DNA of 64,000 nucleotides from Tianweitania aestuarii (GTDB lineage Bacteria; Pseudomonadota; Alphaproteobacteria; Rhizobiales; Rhizobiaceae): contig NZ_JAFMNX010000002.1 of assembly GCF_018457165.1 (NCBI RefSeq), forward strand, positions 310,001-374,000, read 5' to 3'. The position numbers and the translations under genes were made by a program. The notes beneath the pieces are model-generated. The model did not search any database and was not told the DNA's origin. It saw nothing but the letters and a program-made list of their open reading frames with translations. Shown in pieces: positions 18,101 to 26,801 of the stretch. Position 1 is the stretch's first letter; each line of letters begins with the position of its first letter.

Positions 18101-20649
18101 CGCAGCTGAAGGTCACACCGCGCTTTGGCGGTGAAGCCCTGATCACGATCGGGTCCGAGCGGCTGGTGTCCACCATCACCGCCACCGTTCCGGAAGGCGG
18201 CACCACGATCGACGTTCCGGTGACGGAAGCGTTCGGTGCCGGCGCGTATGTGACCGCCACCTTGTTCCGGCCGGGCGAAGCAGTGGAAAGCCGTTTGCCG
18301 ATGCGCGCGATCGGCATCAAGTGGCTGGCGGTCGATCCTGGCGCCCGCAAGCTCGACGTCGCCCTCGACACACCGGAGAAAAGCGCGCCACGCGCGCCGC
18401 TCGTGATCCCGGTTTCGGTGCCGGGCGCGGCGAATAAACAAGCCTACGTCACGGTGGCCGCCGTGGATGTCGGCATCCTCAACTTGACCAGCTACAAGGC
18501 GCCCGATCCCGAAGGCTGGTATTACGGCCAGCGCCAGCTCGGGCTGGAGATCCGCGACCTGTATGGCCGCTTGATCGACGGTTCACTCGGCGCCACCGGC
18601 CGTATTCGCACCGGTGGTGATGGCGGCGACATGCAGGTGCGCGGCAACCCGCCGAAGGAAAAGCTCGTCGCCTTCTTTTCCGGTCCGGTTGCGCTGGATG
18701 ATAAAGGAAAGGCGGACATCTCGTTCGACCTGCCGCAGTTCAACGGCACCGTGCGCGTCATGGCCGTGGCCTGGACCGAAGATGCCGTCGGCCATGCGGA
18801 AAAGGACGTGATCGTGCGGGATCCGGTGGTGATCACTGCCGGCCTGCCCCGTTTCATGACACCCGGCGACGCCGCCGAGCTGCGTCTCGACCTCGCCAAC
18901 ACCGATGGTCCAGCCGGCAGCTGGACCCTCGACATAACGACCAACGACCAGATCGTTGCCGACGCCGGCACGAATCCAGTCAAACTTGCCGCTGGCGGCA
19001 AGGCCACAATCAAGGTGCCGCTGACCGGTATGCAAACGGGTGACGGCCGGATCATGGTCAGCCTGCGGCATCCCGATGGCACTGAGGTCGAACAGGAACT
19101 GTTCCTGCCGCTGCGCCCCTCCAATGCGCCGGTCACCACCCGCAATGTCGTGGCGCTCGCACCGTCAGCCAGTTTGACGGTGGATCGCGAGCTGCTGGCT
19201 TCCTCGATCCTCGATGGCGCAACCGTCTCTATCGGCGTCACGCCGAACGCAGCCTTCGACGTGGCTTCGCTGGTCATGACGCTCGACCGCTATCCCTATG
19301 GCTGTGCCGAGCAGACGACGAGCCGCGCCATGCCTCTGCTTTATCTTTCGGAATTGGCAAAGGCCGCAGGCATCCCCGATGATCCAGCCATTGCGGGCCG
19401 CATCCAGGATGCGATCGCGCGGGTTCTGTCCAACCAGTCGTCGTCCGGCAGCTTCGGTCTTTGGGGTCCGGGCTACGGCGATCTCTGGCTCGACGCCTAT
19501 GTCACCGACTTCCTGACGCGGGCTCGCGAACAGGGTTATGAGGTGCCGGCGCAGGCCATGATGCTGGCGGTCCAGAACCTCGGCAATTCGATTGCCTATG
19601 ATGTCGACCTTCAGTCCAGGGACAGCGAGATCGCCTACGCATTCTATGTTCTGGCGCGCAACAAGAAGGCCTCGATCGGCGATCTGCGCTATTATGCCGA
19701 CACTCGCCTGGAGGAGTTCAAAACGCCGATGGCGCGCGCGCAGCTGGGCGCCGCCCTCGCTTTTTACGGCGACACCAATCGCGCAGAAGCAGCCTTCGGC
19801 TCGGCCTTCCGGCTGGCCAGCAGCAAAACGGAAAACCAGCTTTATCGCTCTGACTACGGTTCGGACCTGCGCGATGGAGCGGCCATGCTGGCTCTGGCGG
19901 CGGAAACCAAGCCGTCGCCCGCCTTTATTCCGCAGATGATCAGCCTCGTCTCGAAGGAGCGTAGCACGCGCAGCTCGACGAGCACCCAGGAAGAAGCCTG
20001 GATGACGCTGGCTGCCCGCGCAGTTGTCGCCTCCACCGGCGGCATGAAGCTCGACATCAACGGAACGCCGCAGAGTGGCGGTTATGCACAGCGTATCGAC
20101 GGCAACACGCTGCAGGATCAGCCGATCACGATCACCAACAACGGAGAGGCCCCCGTTGATGCCGTTGTCACCGCCGTAGCTCCGCCGGTGCAGCCGCTGC
20201 CGGCCGGCGGCAACGGCTTTACGATCGAGCGCAGCTACTACCAGTTGAATGGCGAGCCGGTGAGCCCGAGCGAGGTCGAGCAGAACCAGCGCTTCGTTGT
20301 GGTGCTGAAGATGCGCGAAGACAATGCGTGGCCCTCGCGCGTGCTCCTCACCGACCTCCTGCCCGCCGGCTTCGAGATCGACAATCCGTCGATCGTCAAC
20401 AGCGCCAGCCTGGCGAACTTCGACTGGCTGGAGGAAACAGAAGCCGCGCATCTCGAATTCCGCAACGACCGCTTCGTGGCTGCCTTCAACCGCACGGCCG
20501 ACAGCCCGCGTGACGTGACGGTGGCCTATGTCGTGCGGGCCGTGACGCCCGGCGTGTATGCCCACCCCGCCGCCAGCGTCGAGGACATGTACCGCCCAGA
20601 ATTCTCGGCCCGCACGGCGAGCGGCATGATGGAGGTCAAGGCGCCCTGA
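15184..20649 (+). CDS. Bacterial alpha-2-macroglobulin family protein with PAN domain
   Basis: A 1821-residue protein like YfhM, a presumed periplasmic trap for proteases that attack a damaged envelope. A Sec signal peptide ends near ASAQS (residue about 28). A PAN/Apple module follows at about 35-90 with four cysteines (DQCEATCLDDQSCRAF...WCFLKSDF). Multiple macroglobulin domains then lead to the thioester motif C-A-E-Q at residues 1374-1377 (YPYGCAEQTTSRAM), so the covalent trap is intact. The bait region is not recognisable. The signal peptide has no lipobox cysteine, unlike membrane-anchored E. coli YfhM. Its stop is one base before the pbpC start; the pairing of this family with pbpC is well known. 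ATG 15184 is preceded by a GGGGGAT ribosome site. Confidence 0.95.
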   Translation: MALQEARKVSSWLSALLLGLAMISSASAQSARTIETTPDVDYFGFDLRTEKGLSLDQCEATCLDDQSCRAFTYNTKAQWCFLKSDFDTTIEAPGAIAGKVVDKNAEPDLGAPAKLTYLPADIVDEARKYRATITAGQDTAGAGLNDLLNEARQTVEADPTGATALYTKALALSPDDGAIWAELARASLAASPSGYSDQQTFNTNATSAALNAYLVSRTATQRAKALAALGAALDRKDLYRPALSAYEASLDLVNDAETQAAFADLKMRKGFRIVDNSVDADSDTPRICAQFSEELVKSGTDYATFVTLDGKAPPSIEAKNKQICIDGLEHGHEYRVTFRSGLPAAIGESLQAPVTLNLYVRDRTPSTRFTGDAFVLPSAGRHGLPLVTVNMDSAKLQLFRIGDRALSQLLSGQQFLRQLDGYSLSTVESDLGMPAWEGTIDVANELNKEVITSFPVDEALPERKPGVYVMVATPADERGETYSNKATQWFVVSDIGLATFTGQDGLTVFARSLNSAEPMEGVELTLLARNNEVLGTATSDDDGKATFTPGLVRGKDGLVPTALLARSGDDFVFLDMTRAGFDLSDRGVTGRAPPGALDTFAWTERGIYRSGETVHAAALVRDNEAKAVGALPLTFIFTRPDGVEDRRIVVSDASLGGYAVDFATQPNAMRGTWQLRIHADPKQPALATQSFLVEDFVPDRIEFDLTAARPEIAVGEADTMTVDGRFLYGAPAAGLTIEGEVNVRTTRDWARFPGYQFGLADEDSEEQGQVLPLENLPVLDDQGKASFDISVDAPPSTTRLLNAEVVVRMREGGGRAVERRTDVAIRPETDMIGIRLEGGSDSVPEGSTARFSVIAADPQGNRIDAPGLSWRLIKIDRDYQWYRANGSWNYEPIIRTSKIAEGKVDATADAEAQIATPVAWGRYRLEIETDDPAGPATSREFEAGWYVEASSTETPDALEIAFDKPSYAIGDTAQLKVTPRFGGEALITIGSERLVSTITATVPEGGTTIDVPVTEAFGAGAYVTATLFRPGEAVESRLPMRAIGIKWLAVDPGARKLDVALDTPEKSAPRAPLVIPVSVPGAANKQAYVTVAAVDVGILNLTSYKAPDPEGWYYGQRQLGLEIRDLYGRLIDGSLGATGRIRTGGDGGDMQVRGNPPKEKLVAFFSGPVALDDKGKADISFDLPQFNGTVRVMAVAWTEDAVGHAEKDVIVRDPVVITAGLPRFMTPGDAAELRLDLANTDGPAGSWTLDITTNDQIVADAGTNPVKLAAGGKATIKVPLTGMQTGDGRIMVSLRHPDGTEVEQELFLPLRPSNAPVTTRNVVALAPSASLTVDRELLASSILDGATVSIGVTPNAAFDVASLVMTLDRYPYGCAEQTTSRAMPLLYLSELAKAAGIPDDPAIAGRIQDAIARVLSNQSSSGSFGLWGPGYGDLWLDAYVTDFLTRAREQGYEVPAQAMMLAVQNLGNSIAYDVDLQSRDSEIAYAFYVLARNKKASIGDLRYYADTRLEEFKTPMARAQLGAALAFYGDTNRAEAAFGSAFRLASSKTENQLYRSDYGSDLRDGAAMLALAAETKPSPAFIPQMISLVSKERSTRSSTSTQEEAWMTLAARAVVASTGGMKLDINGTPQSGGYAQRIDGNTLQDQPITITNNGEAPVDAVVTAVAPPVQPLPAGGNGFTIERSYYQLNGEPVSPSEVEQNQRFVVVLKMREDNAWPSRVLLTDLLPAGFEIDNPSIVNSASLANFDWLEETEAAHLEFRNDRFVAAFNRTADSPRDVTVAYVVRAVTPGVYAHPAASVEDMYRPEFSARTASGMMEVKAP

Positions 20650-20650
20650 G

Positions 20651-22717
20651 ATGCGGCTTCTTCGTAAGCTCACGATCGGACTTGGCCTTGCCGCTGGTTT
20701 GACGATCGGTGCGTGGCAGAGCCTGCTTGCGCTCGATCGCGCCTACCCGCCCCCGCTCGATCAGCCGCCCGCCGTGTCGCGCGAAGTGATTGATCGAAAC
20801 GGCGCTTTGCTGCGCGCCTTTGCGGCGCCCGATGGTCGCTGGCGGTTGACGGTCGATCTCGACACGATTGATCCGGCTTTGATCGACATGCTGGTCACCT
20901 ATGAGGACCGCCGCTTCTGGGACCATCACGGCGTCGATCCCTTCGCCGTTCTGCGCGCCGCCGGCCAACTCGTCACGCATGGGCGCATCGTGTCGGGCGG
21001 ATCGACGATCACGATGCAGCTCGCTCGTTTGCTGGAACCACGCGAGGAACGCTCGATGGGCGCAAAGCTCAGACAGGCGCTTCGTGCTTTGCAGATCGAG
21101 CGCCGCCTGAGCAAGCGCGAGATCCTGGAGCGCTATCTCACGCTTGCGCCTTATGGCGGCAATCTCGAAGGCGTGCGGTCGGCGTCGCTCGCCTGGTTTG
21201 GACGCGAGCCGCGCGGGCTGGGCGTCGGCGAACAGGCCCTGCTGGTCGCCCTGCCCCAATCGCCGGAAAGCCGCCGACCCGATCGCCACCATGACCGAGC
21301 CGTTGCGGCGCGCGACCGGGTTCTCGCCCGCATGGTGGAAGCAGGGCTGCTTGAGGCACCTGAGGCGGCACGCGCGAAAGGCGACCTCGTGCCGTCGCGC
21401 CGTCGTGCCCTGCCCGCGCTTGCCGCTCATGCCACGCATTGCATGCAGCGCGACACGCCCGACGCAACCCGCATGCAGCTTACGCTCGACGCCGGCGTGC
21501 AAAGCGGGCTCGAAGCCGTAGCGCGCGAAGCGGCGGTGAGGCTCGGACCGAAACTGTCGGTTGCCATGATCATGGCCGATGCTGGTACGGGCGAGATCAT
21601 CGGCGATGTCGGCTCGGCCGCCTTCTTCGACAATCAGCGCGCCGGCTGGATCGACATGACGCGGGTGCCGCGCTCGCCCGGCTCGACGCTGAAGCCCTTC
21701 ATCTATGCGCTGGCCTTCGAGGAAGGGCTGGTCGCGCAGGAAACGATCATCGAGGATCGGCCAGCTGATTTCGCGGGCTATCGGCCCAAGAACTTCGACA
21801 TGCACTACCAGGGCGATGTGCCGGTCCGGCAAGCGCTGCAGATGTCGCTCAACGTTCCGGCGATCCGCCTGCTGGATGCCGTTGGTCCCGCAAGGCTGGT
21901 CGGACGTTTCCGGCAGGCCGGCGTGTCGGTGCAGCTGCCGCGCGGGGAAAAGCCTGGACTGGCGATCGGCCTCGGCGGCGCGGGTCTGACCCTGCGCGAT
22001 CTCGTTCAGCTTTACACCGCGCTTGCCAATCGTGGCCGTGCGGCGGTGCTGACGGAGGTGCCGCAGGACAGCCCGATCCTCACCGGCATGATGGAGCCGC
22101 AGGCGGTCTGGCAGATCGGCGACATGCTGTCGGGCGTGATGCCGCCGGAAGGCGCGCCCGATCTGCGGCTCGCCTATAAGACGGGCACGAGCTACGGTCA
22201 CCGCGATGCCTGGTCGATCGGCTATGACGGAAGGCATGTTTTGGGCGTGTGGGTCGGTCGCGCCGATGGTGGATCGGTGCCGGGCCTGTCCGGTTTCGCC
22301 TCCGCTGCGCCGATCCTGTTCGAAGGCTTCAAGCGCTCCGGCGTCGGGCAGATCCAGCTGCCGCCGGCGCCCGCCGGTGCCTTGCGGCAGAACCGCGCCG
22401 ATCTGCCGGTGACGCTGCGCCGCTTCACCAGCGCCTTGGACACGACGCCAAAGGTCAGCGAAGCCGCACCGCAGATCATCTTCCCGCCGGAAGGCGCACG
22501 CATGGCGCTGGACGCGGCGAGCGGCGAGCCGCTTGCCCTGTCCTTGAAACTGCAGGGCGGACGCGCACCCTTCCGATGGCTGGCCAACGGCAAGCCTTTG
22601 GAAGGCATCGTTCGGCGACGCACCGCCAGCTGGACGCCGGATGGAGCGGGTTTCTCGACGTTGACGGTGATCGATGCGGCCGGACGCGCCGCCAGCGTCA
22701 ACGTGTTTGCCGAATAA
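20651..22717 (+). CDS. pbpC: Penicillin-binding protein 1C
   Basis: A 688-residue bifunctional murein synthase anchored by an N-terminal membrane segment (about 5-28). The glycosyltransferase domain (family 51) shows TYEDRRFWDHHGVDP at about 83-97, with the catalytic Glu85, and GGSTITMQLARL from 117. The transpeptidase domain has the serine of S-T-L-K at about 345-348, an SLN motif (MSLNVPAIRLLD) and KTGTS at about 510. The last about 90 residues match the PBP1C C-terminal domain (APFRWLANGKPL). Its start lies one base after the alpha-2-macroglobulin stop, indicating translational coupling; repair of peptidoglycan and trapping of invading proteases are thought to act together. Confidence 0.95.
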   Translation: MRLLRKLTIGLGLAAGLTIGAWQSLLALDRAYPPPLDQPPAVSREVIDRNGALLRAFAAPDGRWRLTVDLDTIDPALIDMLVTYEDRRFWDHHGVDPFAVLRAAGQLVTHGRIVSGGSTITMQLARLLEPREERSMGAKLRQALRALQIERRLSKREILERYLTLAPYGGNLEGVRSASLAWFGREPRGLGVGEQALLVALPQSPESRRPDRHHDRAVAARDRVLARMVEAGLLEAPEAARAKGDLVPSRRRALPALAAHATHCMQRDTPDATRMQLTLDAGVQSGLEAVAREAAVRLGPKLSVAMIMADAGTGEIIGDVGSAAFFDNQRAGWIDMTRVPRSPGSTLKPFIYALAFEEGLVAQETIIEDRPADFAGYRPKNFDMHYQGDVPVRQALQMSLNVPAIRLLDAVGPARLVGRFRQAGVSVQLPRGEKPGLAIGLGGAGLTLRDLVQLYTALANRGRAAVLTEVPQDSPILTGMMEPQAVWQIGDMLSGVMPPEGAPDLRLAYKTGTSYGHRDAWSIGYDGRHVLGVWVGRADGGSVPGLSGFASAAPILFEGFKRSGVGQIQLPPAPAGALRQNRADLPVTLRRFTSALDTTPKVSEAAPQIIFPPEGARMALDAASGEPLALSLKLQGGRAPFRWLANGKPLEGIVRRRTASWTPDGAGFSTLTVIDAAGRAASVNVFAE

Positions 22718-22860
22718 GCTGACCACCAAAGCGGCATCTGCTTAACCGATCGGCAGATCGGCACTGGCCCAATTGACCTCGCCGCTGACCTGTCGCAAGG
22801 AAGGCGACAAGCGGGCTGTGCGCCGAAACGGCTGCCGCGCTGACACTTGCAGGTGATGGG

Positions 22861-24282
22861 ATGACCAGCCTCGCGCTTCCCGCGCAGAGCCGCTCTTCGC
22901 TTTGGCGTATGGAAATCATGGCGATGCTGGCGCTCGCCTGGCCGATGGTGATGACCAATCTCGGCCAGATCGCGATGACCACCACGGACGTTCTCATGGT
23001 CGGTCGGCTCGGACCGGACGCGATCGCTGCGGCAGCACTCGGCACCAGCCTGTATTTTCTGCCGACGATCTTCGGCATCGGCCTGGTCACGGCGACGTCG
23101 CCGATGGCGGCGCGTGAACTTGGCCGCAACCGGTTTGCCGTGCGCGAAACGCGCCGGACCATCCGGCAGGGCTTGTGGCTCGCGATCCTGTATTCCGTTC
23201 CCGCCTGGATCTTTCTGTGGAACGCGGAAGCAATTTTTCTGCTGATGGGCCAATCACCCGAATTGGCAGCGGGCGCCGGCGCTTATGTGCGGGCGCTGCA
23301 ATGGGCGACGCTGCCGTTTCACGCTTATCTCGTTTTGCGCTCCTTCATTTCCGCGCTGGAGCGGCCCGGCTGGGCGCTCGTCGTGGTGGCCTTCGCCATC
23401 GTCTTCAACATTCTGGCGAACTGGCTGTTGATCTTCGGGCATTTCGGCTTCCCCGCAATGGGCGTGCCGGGGTCAGGCGCGGCGACCACGCTGTCCAGCA
23501 CGCTGATGTTTCTGGGACTGGCGGCGGTTGTCGCGTGGAAAGCGCCCTTTCGGCGCTACCATATCTTCGGACGGTTCTGGCGCTCCGACTGGCCGCGCTT
23601 CGTGGCCTTGTTGAAGCTCGGCTTGCCGATTGCCGCCATCCTCACCTTCGAGGTCTCGATCTTCAACGCTGCCGCCTTCCTAATCGGGTTGATCGGCACC
23701 GATTCCCTTGCCGCGCATGCCATCGCGATGCAGATCGCGTCCGTGACCTTCATGGTGCCGATGGGGCTTGGACAAGCCGTCACCGTGCGCGTGGGTCTGG
23801 CGTTCGGTGGCGAAGACAAGGCGGGCGTCACACGCGCCGGCTGGACGGCATTCGTCATGGGTGTGCTGTTCATGGGCGTGGCGGCGCTGGTGATGATCGT
23901 GTTTCCGGGCTTGTTGATCGGCGCCTTCATCGATCTCGGTGATCCTGCCAATGCACGCGTCGTGGATCTCGCTATCGTCTTTCTGGCTGTGGCCGGCCTG
24001 TTCCAGATCGTCGACGGCGCGCAGGCGGTGGCAAGCGGCATGCTGCGCGGTTTACAGGATACCACCATCCCGATGATCTATGCCGCGATCGGCTACTGGG
24101 GCATCGGCCTGCCGCTCGGCGCGCTTCTGGCGTTCCACTTCAACATGGGCGGCCTTGGCATCTGGATCGGCCTGTTTGCCGGTCTGGCGGTGGTCGCCGT
24201 GCTTCTGGTTTACCGCTGGACGCGCCGCGACACCTTCAAACCCGCACCGCTTCCGGAAGATGTCGTGGTCGCGGTGCATTGA
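22861..24282 (+). CDS. MATE family multidrug/sodium exporter
   Basis: A 473-residue inner-membrane protein with about 12 hydrophobic segments arranged in two related halves. The MATE pattern is visible: LAWPMVMTNLGQIAMTTTDVLMVGRLGPDAIAAAALG at the start of the first half and GLPIAAILTFEVSIFNAAAFLIGLIGTDSLAAHAIAMQ in the second, followed by PMGLGQAVTVRVG. It belongs to the NorM-like branch that exports cationic drugs in exchange for Na+ or H+. The ATG at 22861 is 143 bp after the pbpC stop, so it may have its own promoter. Substrate cannot be read from sequence. Confidence 0.92.
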   Translation: MTSLALPAQSRSSLWRMEIMAMLALAWPMVMTNLGQIAMTTTDVLMVGRLGPDAIAAAALGTSLYFLPTIFGIGLVTATSPMAARELGRNRFAVRETRRTIRQGLWLAILYSVPAWIFLWNAEAIFLLMGQSPELAAGAGAYVRALQWATLPFHAYLVLRSFISALERPGWALVVVAFAIVFNILANWLLIFGHFGFPAMGVPGSGAATTLSSTLMFLGLAAVVAWKAPFRRYHIFGRFWRSDWPRFVALLKLGLPIAAILTFEVSIFNAAAFLIGLIGTDSLAAHAIAMQIASVTFMVPMGLGQAVTVRVGLAFGGEDKAGVTRAGWTAFVMGVLFMGVAALVMIVFPGLLIGAFIDLGDPANARVVDLAIVFLAVAGLFQIVDGAQAVASGMLRGLQDTTIPMIYAAIGYWGIGLPLGALLAFHFNMGGLGIWIGLFAGLAVVAVLLVYRWTRRDTFKPAPLPEDVVVAVH

Positions 24283-24505
24283 GGTCGACCGGGCGCGTTC
24301 AGCCCGGCGCGATCATCCGCGTCGTTCTTTTGCCCTTTTGATCAGGCTTCTGGAGCACTCGCACCATGCCGTTGGCAGCAGAAAACGCTTGTCTGATCGC
24401 CGCCTTTTACTGGCGGCGTTGGCAAGATCGTCACCATCTAGGTTGACGTTCGCTCTCATGATTGCATGTTCGTGCGCACGATAAACGGGACCGCTGCCGT
24501 CTATA

Positions 24506-26728
24506 ATGTCTAAATTGCTGCGCCTTTTGTTCGCGCTTTTCCTCCTATCCAGCCCTGCCCTCGCACAGGTCGACGCTTCCAGCCAGACCGAAGCGCCGCA
24601 GGCGAGTGTGGATGATCTTGTCCGGCTGCTGGAAAACGAAAAAACGCGCAACGAGCTGATCGAGCGCCTGCGCACGGCCGCACCTCCCCAAAACGCGGAA
24701 CAGGCTGCTCAGCAGGCCGAAGGCATGGCGGATCCCACCATTGCACGCCAGATCGCCGAATATACCCGCACCATAGCGGAAGGCGCATCGAACACGGTCG
24801 GTGCCATGGTCGATCTCGTGGGTGAGGTGGACGAGGTCTTTGCCGGTTCCGCCACCCGCGATTATTCGCAGTTTCTCGGTCTTCTCACGCAGATCGGCAT
24901 TCTCGCCGGCATCCTGATCGGCGGCTATTTCCTGCTGCGCGGCATCGCAGCCTGGCTCGAACACAAGATCTACAAGCGTGTCAGCACAGCCGGTTGGGTC
25001 CCGCGGGCCTTCGGCATGTTCTTCGGACTGCTCCTGCGGATGGGCGCGGTGATTGCCGCATGGGCTGCCGGATACGCGGTCAGCCTTTATCTTCTGGGCG
25101 GCTCCCATGGTCGGATGACCATCAACCACACCCTGCTCCTCAACGCCTTTCTGGCGGTGGAAACCTGCCGGGTCGTTCTGCTCGTTCTCCTTCAGCCCCA
25201 TAGCCCACGGCTGCGCTTCATCCGGATGAGCGATACCACGGCGGCCTACTGGTACTTCTGGGTTGCGCGGATCATCGGCCTCGCAGGCTACACCTTCATG
25301 TTCTTCGCACCCGTGCTCGCCGCAACGGTCAGTCCGAACGCCGCGCAGGCCCTGCGCATCCTGGTGATGCTGACGACGCTGATCATCGGCATCGTCATCG
25401 TGCTGCAGAACAAGGACAATGTTCGACGCGCCATGATGCACCGGGTGAGCGAAGGCCATAACGACGTTCTGGCCAAGACGCTCGCCTTCGTGGGCACCTA
25501 CTGGCACATCATCGCGATCATCTATCTCGTCGCCATCTTCGTTCTGTGGCTCGCCAATCCCGAAGACGCCCTTCCCTTCGTTCTGGGCGCCACGATCCAG
25601 TCGATCGTGTCGGTCGCAATCGGCCTCCTGATCATCGCCTTCATCTCGCGTTTCATGCGCGCCGGCATCTGGTTGCCCGAAGACGTGAAGGAGCGCCTGC
25701 CACTGCTTGAAGCGCGTCTGCACGCCTTTGTGCCGCGCGTGATGCAGGCGGTGCGCACGGTCGTTCTCATCGGCATCCTGATCGCGATCGCGCAGGCCTG
25801 GGGGCTGATCGACTTCCTGGGCTGGGCGGCCAGCGAAACGGGCCAGCGTCTCACCGGCTCGGTGATCTCGGCGCTGATCATCCTGCTGGTCGGTTTCGTG
25901 ATCTATCTCGCCGTTTCATCCTGGGTGGAATACCGGTTGAACCCGAACTTCGGCACGATACCCACGGCGCGCGAACGAACGCTTCTGTCGCTCTTCCGCA
26001 ATGCCTTCACCGTTGCCCTGACCGTGTTCGTGGTGATGCTGGCGCTGGCGCAGATCGGCATCAACATCGCCCCGTTGCTGGCTGGTGCGGGCGTTCTCGG
26101 CTTGGCCATCGGCTTTGGTGCGCAGAAGTTCGTTCAGGACATCATCACGGGCGTCTTCATTCAGCTGGAAAACATCATGAACGAAGGCGACGTCGTGGAA
26201 GCCGGCGGAAAATCAGGCGTGGTGGAAAAACTCACCATCCGCTCCGTGTCGATCCGCTCGCTGGACGGAACGCTGCATCTGATCCCGTTCTCGTCCGTGG
26301 ACATGGTGTCCAACTCGATGAAGGGCTTCTCCTATCATCTCGCCGAGATCGGCGTGGCTTATGACAGCGACATCGACACGGTGCGTCTGGCCATGAACGA
26401 GGCTTTCGAGGAGTTGATGCAGACCGATTTCAGCGCCTCGATCATCGAGCCGCTCGATATCCAGGGCATCACGCTGTTCGGCGATTCCGCCATTACGGTT
26501 CGCGGCCGCATCAAGACATTGCCGGGCTCGCAATGGGCGATCGGCCGCCGCTACAACGAAGCGATCAAGACGGCGTTCGAACGGCATGGCATCGAGATCC
26601 CGTTCCCGCAGGTAACCTATCACGCTGCGGCGGGCGCCAAGCCGGCCGCAGATCAGCCGGCGATCCTTGGACTGGGTGCGTCTGGTTCGGAAACGTCGAA
26701 GGAACCGAAGGAAGCGGGAGCGACCTGA
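24506..26728 (+). CDS. Large MscS-family mechanosensitive channel
   Basis: A 740-residue protein. A signal peptide (LLRLLFALFLLSSPALAQ) is followed by a periplasmic coiled region to about residue 120, then about ten hydrophobic segments between 130 and 520. The MscS pore and beta domain follow near 500-650: AGVLGLAIGFGAQKFVQDI at about 527-545, then FIQLENIMNEGDVVEAGGKSG. The C-terminal domain ends in a short Ala/Pro/Glu tail. It is a large relative of MscS like YnaI/YbiO/YbdG-type channels that release solutes on osmotic downshift. In an organism that makes osmoregulated cyclic glucans this fits, but no regulatory link is seen. A 223-bp gap with a 7-bp hairpin (24398-24418) precedes it. Confidence 0.93.
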   Translation: MSKLLRLLFALFLLSSPALAQVDASSQTEAPQASVDDLVRLLENEKTRNELIERLRTAAPPQNAEQAAQQAEGMADPTIARQIAEYTRTIAEGASNTVGAMVDLVGEVDEVFAGSATRDYSQFLGLLTQIGILAGILIGGYFLLRGIAAWLEHKIYKRVSTAGWVPRAFGMFFGLLLRMGAVIAAWAAGYAVSLYLLGGSHGRMTINHTLLLNAFLAVETCRVVLLVLLQPHSPRLRFIRMSDTTAAYWYFWVARIIGLAGYTFMFFAPVLAATVSPNAAQALRILVMLTTLIIGIVIVLQNKDNVRRAMMHRVSEGHNDVLAKTLAFVGTYWHIIAIIYLVAIFVLWLANPEDALPFVLGATIQSIVSVAIGLLIIAFISRFMRAGIWLPEDVKERLPLLEARLHAFVPRVMQAVRTVVLIGILIAIAQAWGLIDFLGWAASETGQRLTGSVISALIILLVGFVIYLAVSSWVEYRLNPNFGTIPTARERTLLSLFRNAFTVALTVFVVMLALAQIGINIAPLLAGAGVLGLAIGFGAQKFVQDIITGVFIQLENIMNEGDVVEAGGKSGVVEKLTIRSVSIRSLDGTLHLIPFSSVDMVSNSMKGFSYHLAEIGVAYDSDIDTVRLAMNEAFEELMQTDFSASIIEPLDIQGITLFGDSAITVRGRIKTLPGSQWAIGRRYNEAIKTAFERHGIEIPFPQVTYHAAAGAKPAADQPAILGLGASGSETSKEPKEAGAT

Positions 26729-26760
26729 GGGGTTCAAACCCTCAAGCGAGCTGGCCGCGA

Positions 26761-26789
26761 GTGGATGCGTTTGGTGTCAACGCATCCAC
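26761..26789. terminator. Hairpin between convergent mscS-like and ugpC genes
   Basis: A perfect 11-bp inverted repeat (GTGGATGCGTT, 7-nt loop TGGTGTC, AACGCATCCAC) lies between the two convergent stops. A smaller stem (TGAGGG/CCCTCA) occurs at the end of the channel gene. T-runs are absent, so a bidirectional stop is inferred from location and stem strength. Confidence 0.5.
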
Positions 26790-26801
26790 CAATTCGAAGG
26801 C

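Noticed and set aside
14980-18441. A 1153-codon open frame on the minus strand
   Set aside because: It lies opposite the alpha-2-macroglobulin gene, whose domains, signal peptide and thioester motif are certain. The minus-strand translation is Arg/Gly/His-rich with no recognisable domain, as expected from the antisense of high-GC coding DNA.
20636-22729. A 697-codon open frame on the minus strand
   Set aside because: It is antisense to pbpC, which has complete catalytic motifs. It has no ribosome site, no domain and a biased composition.
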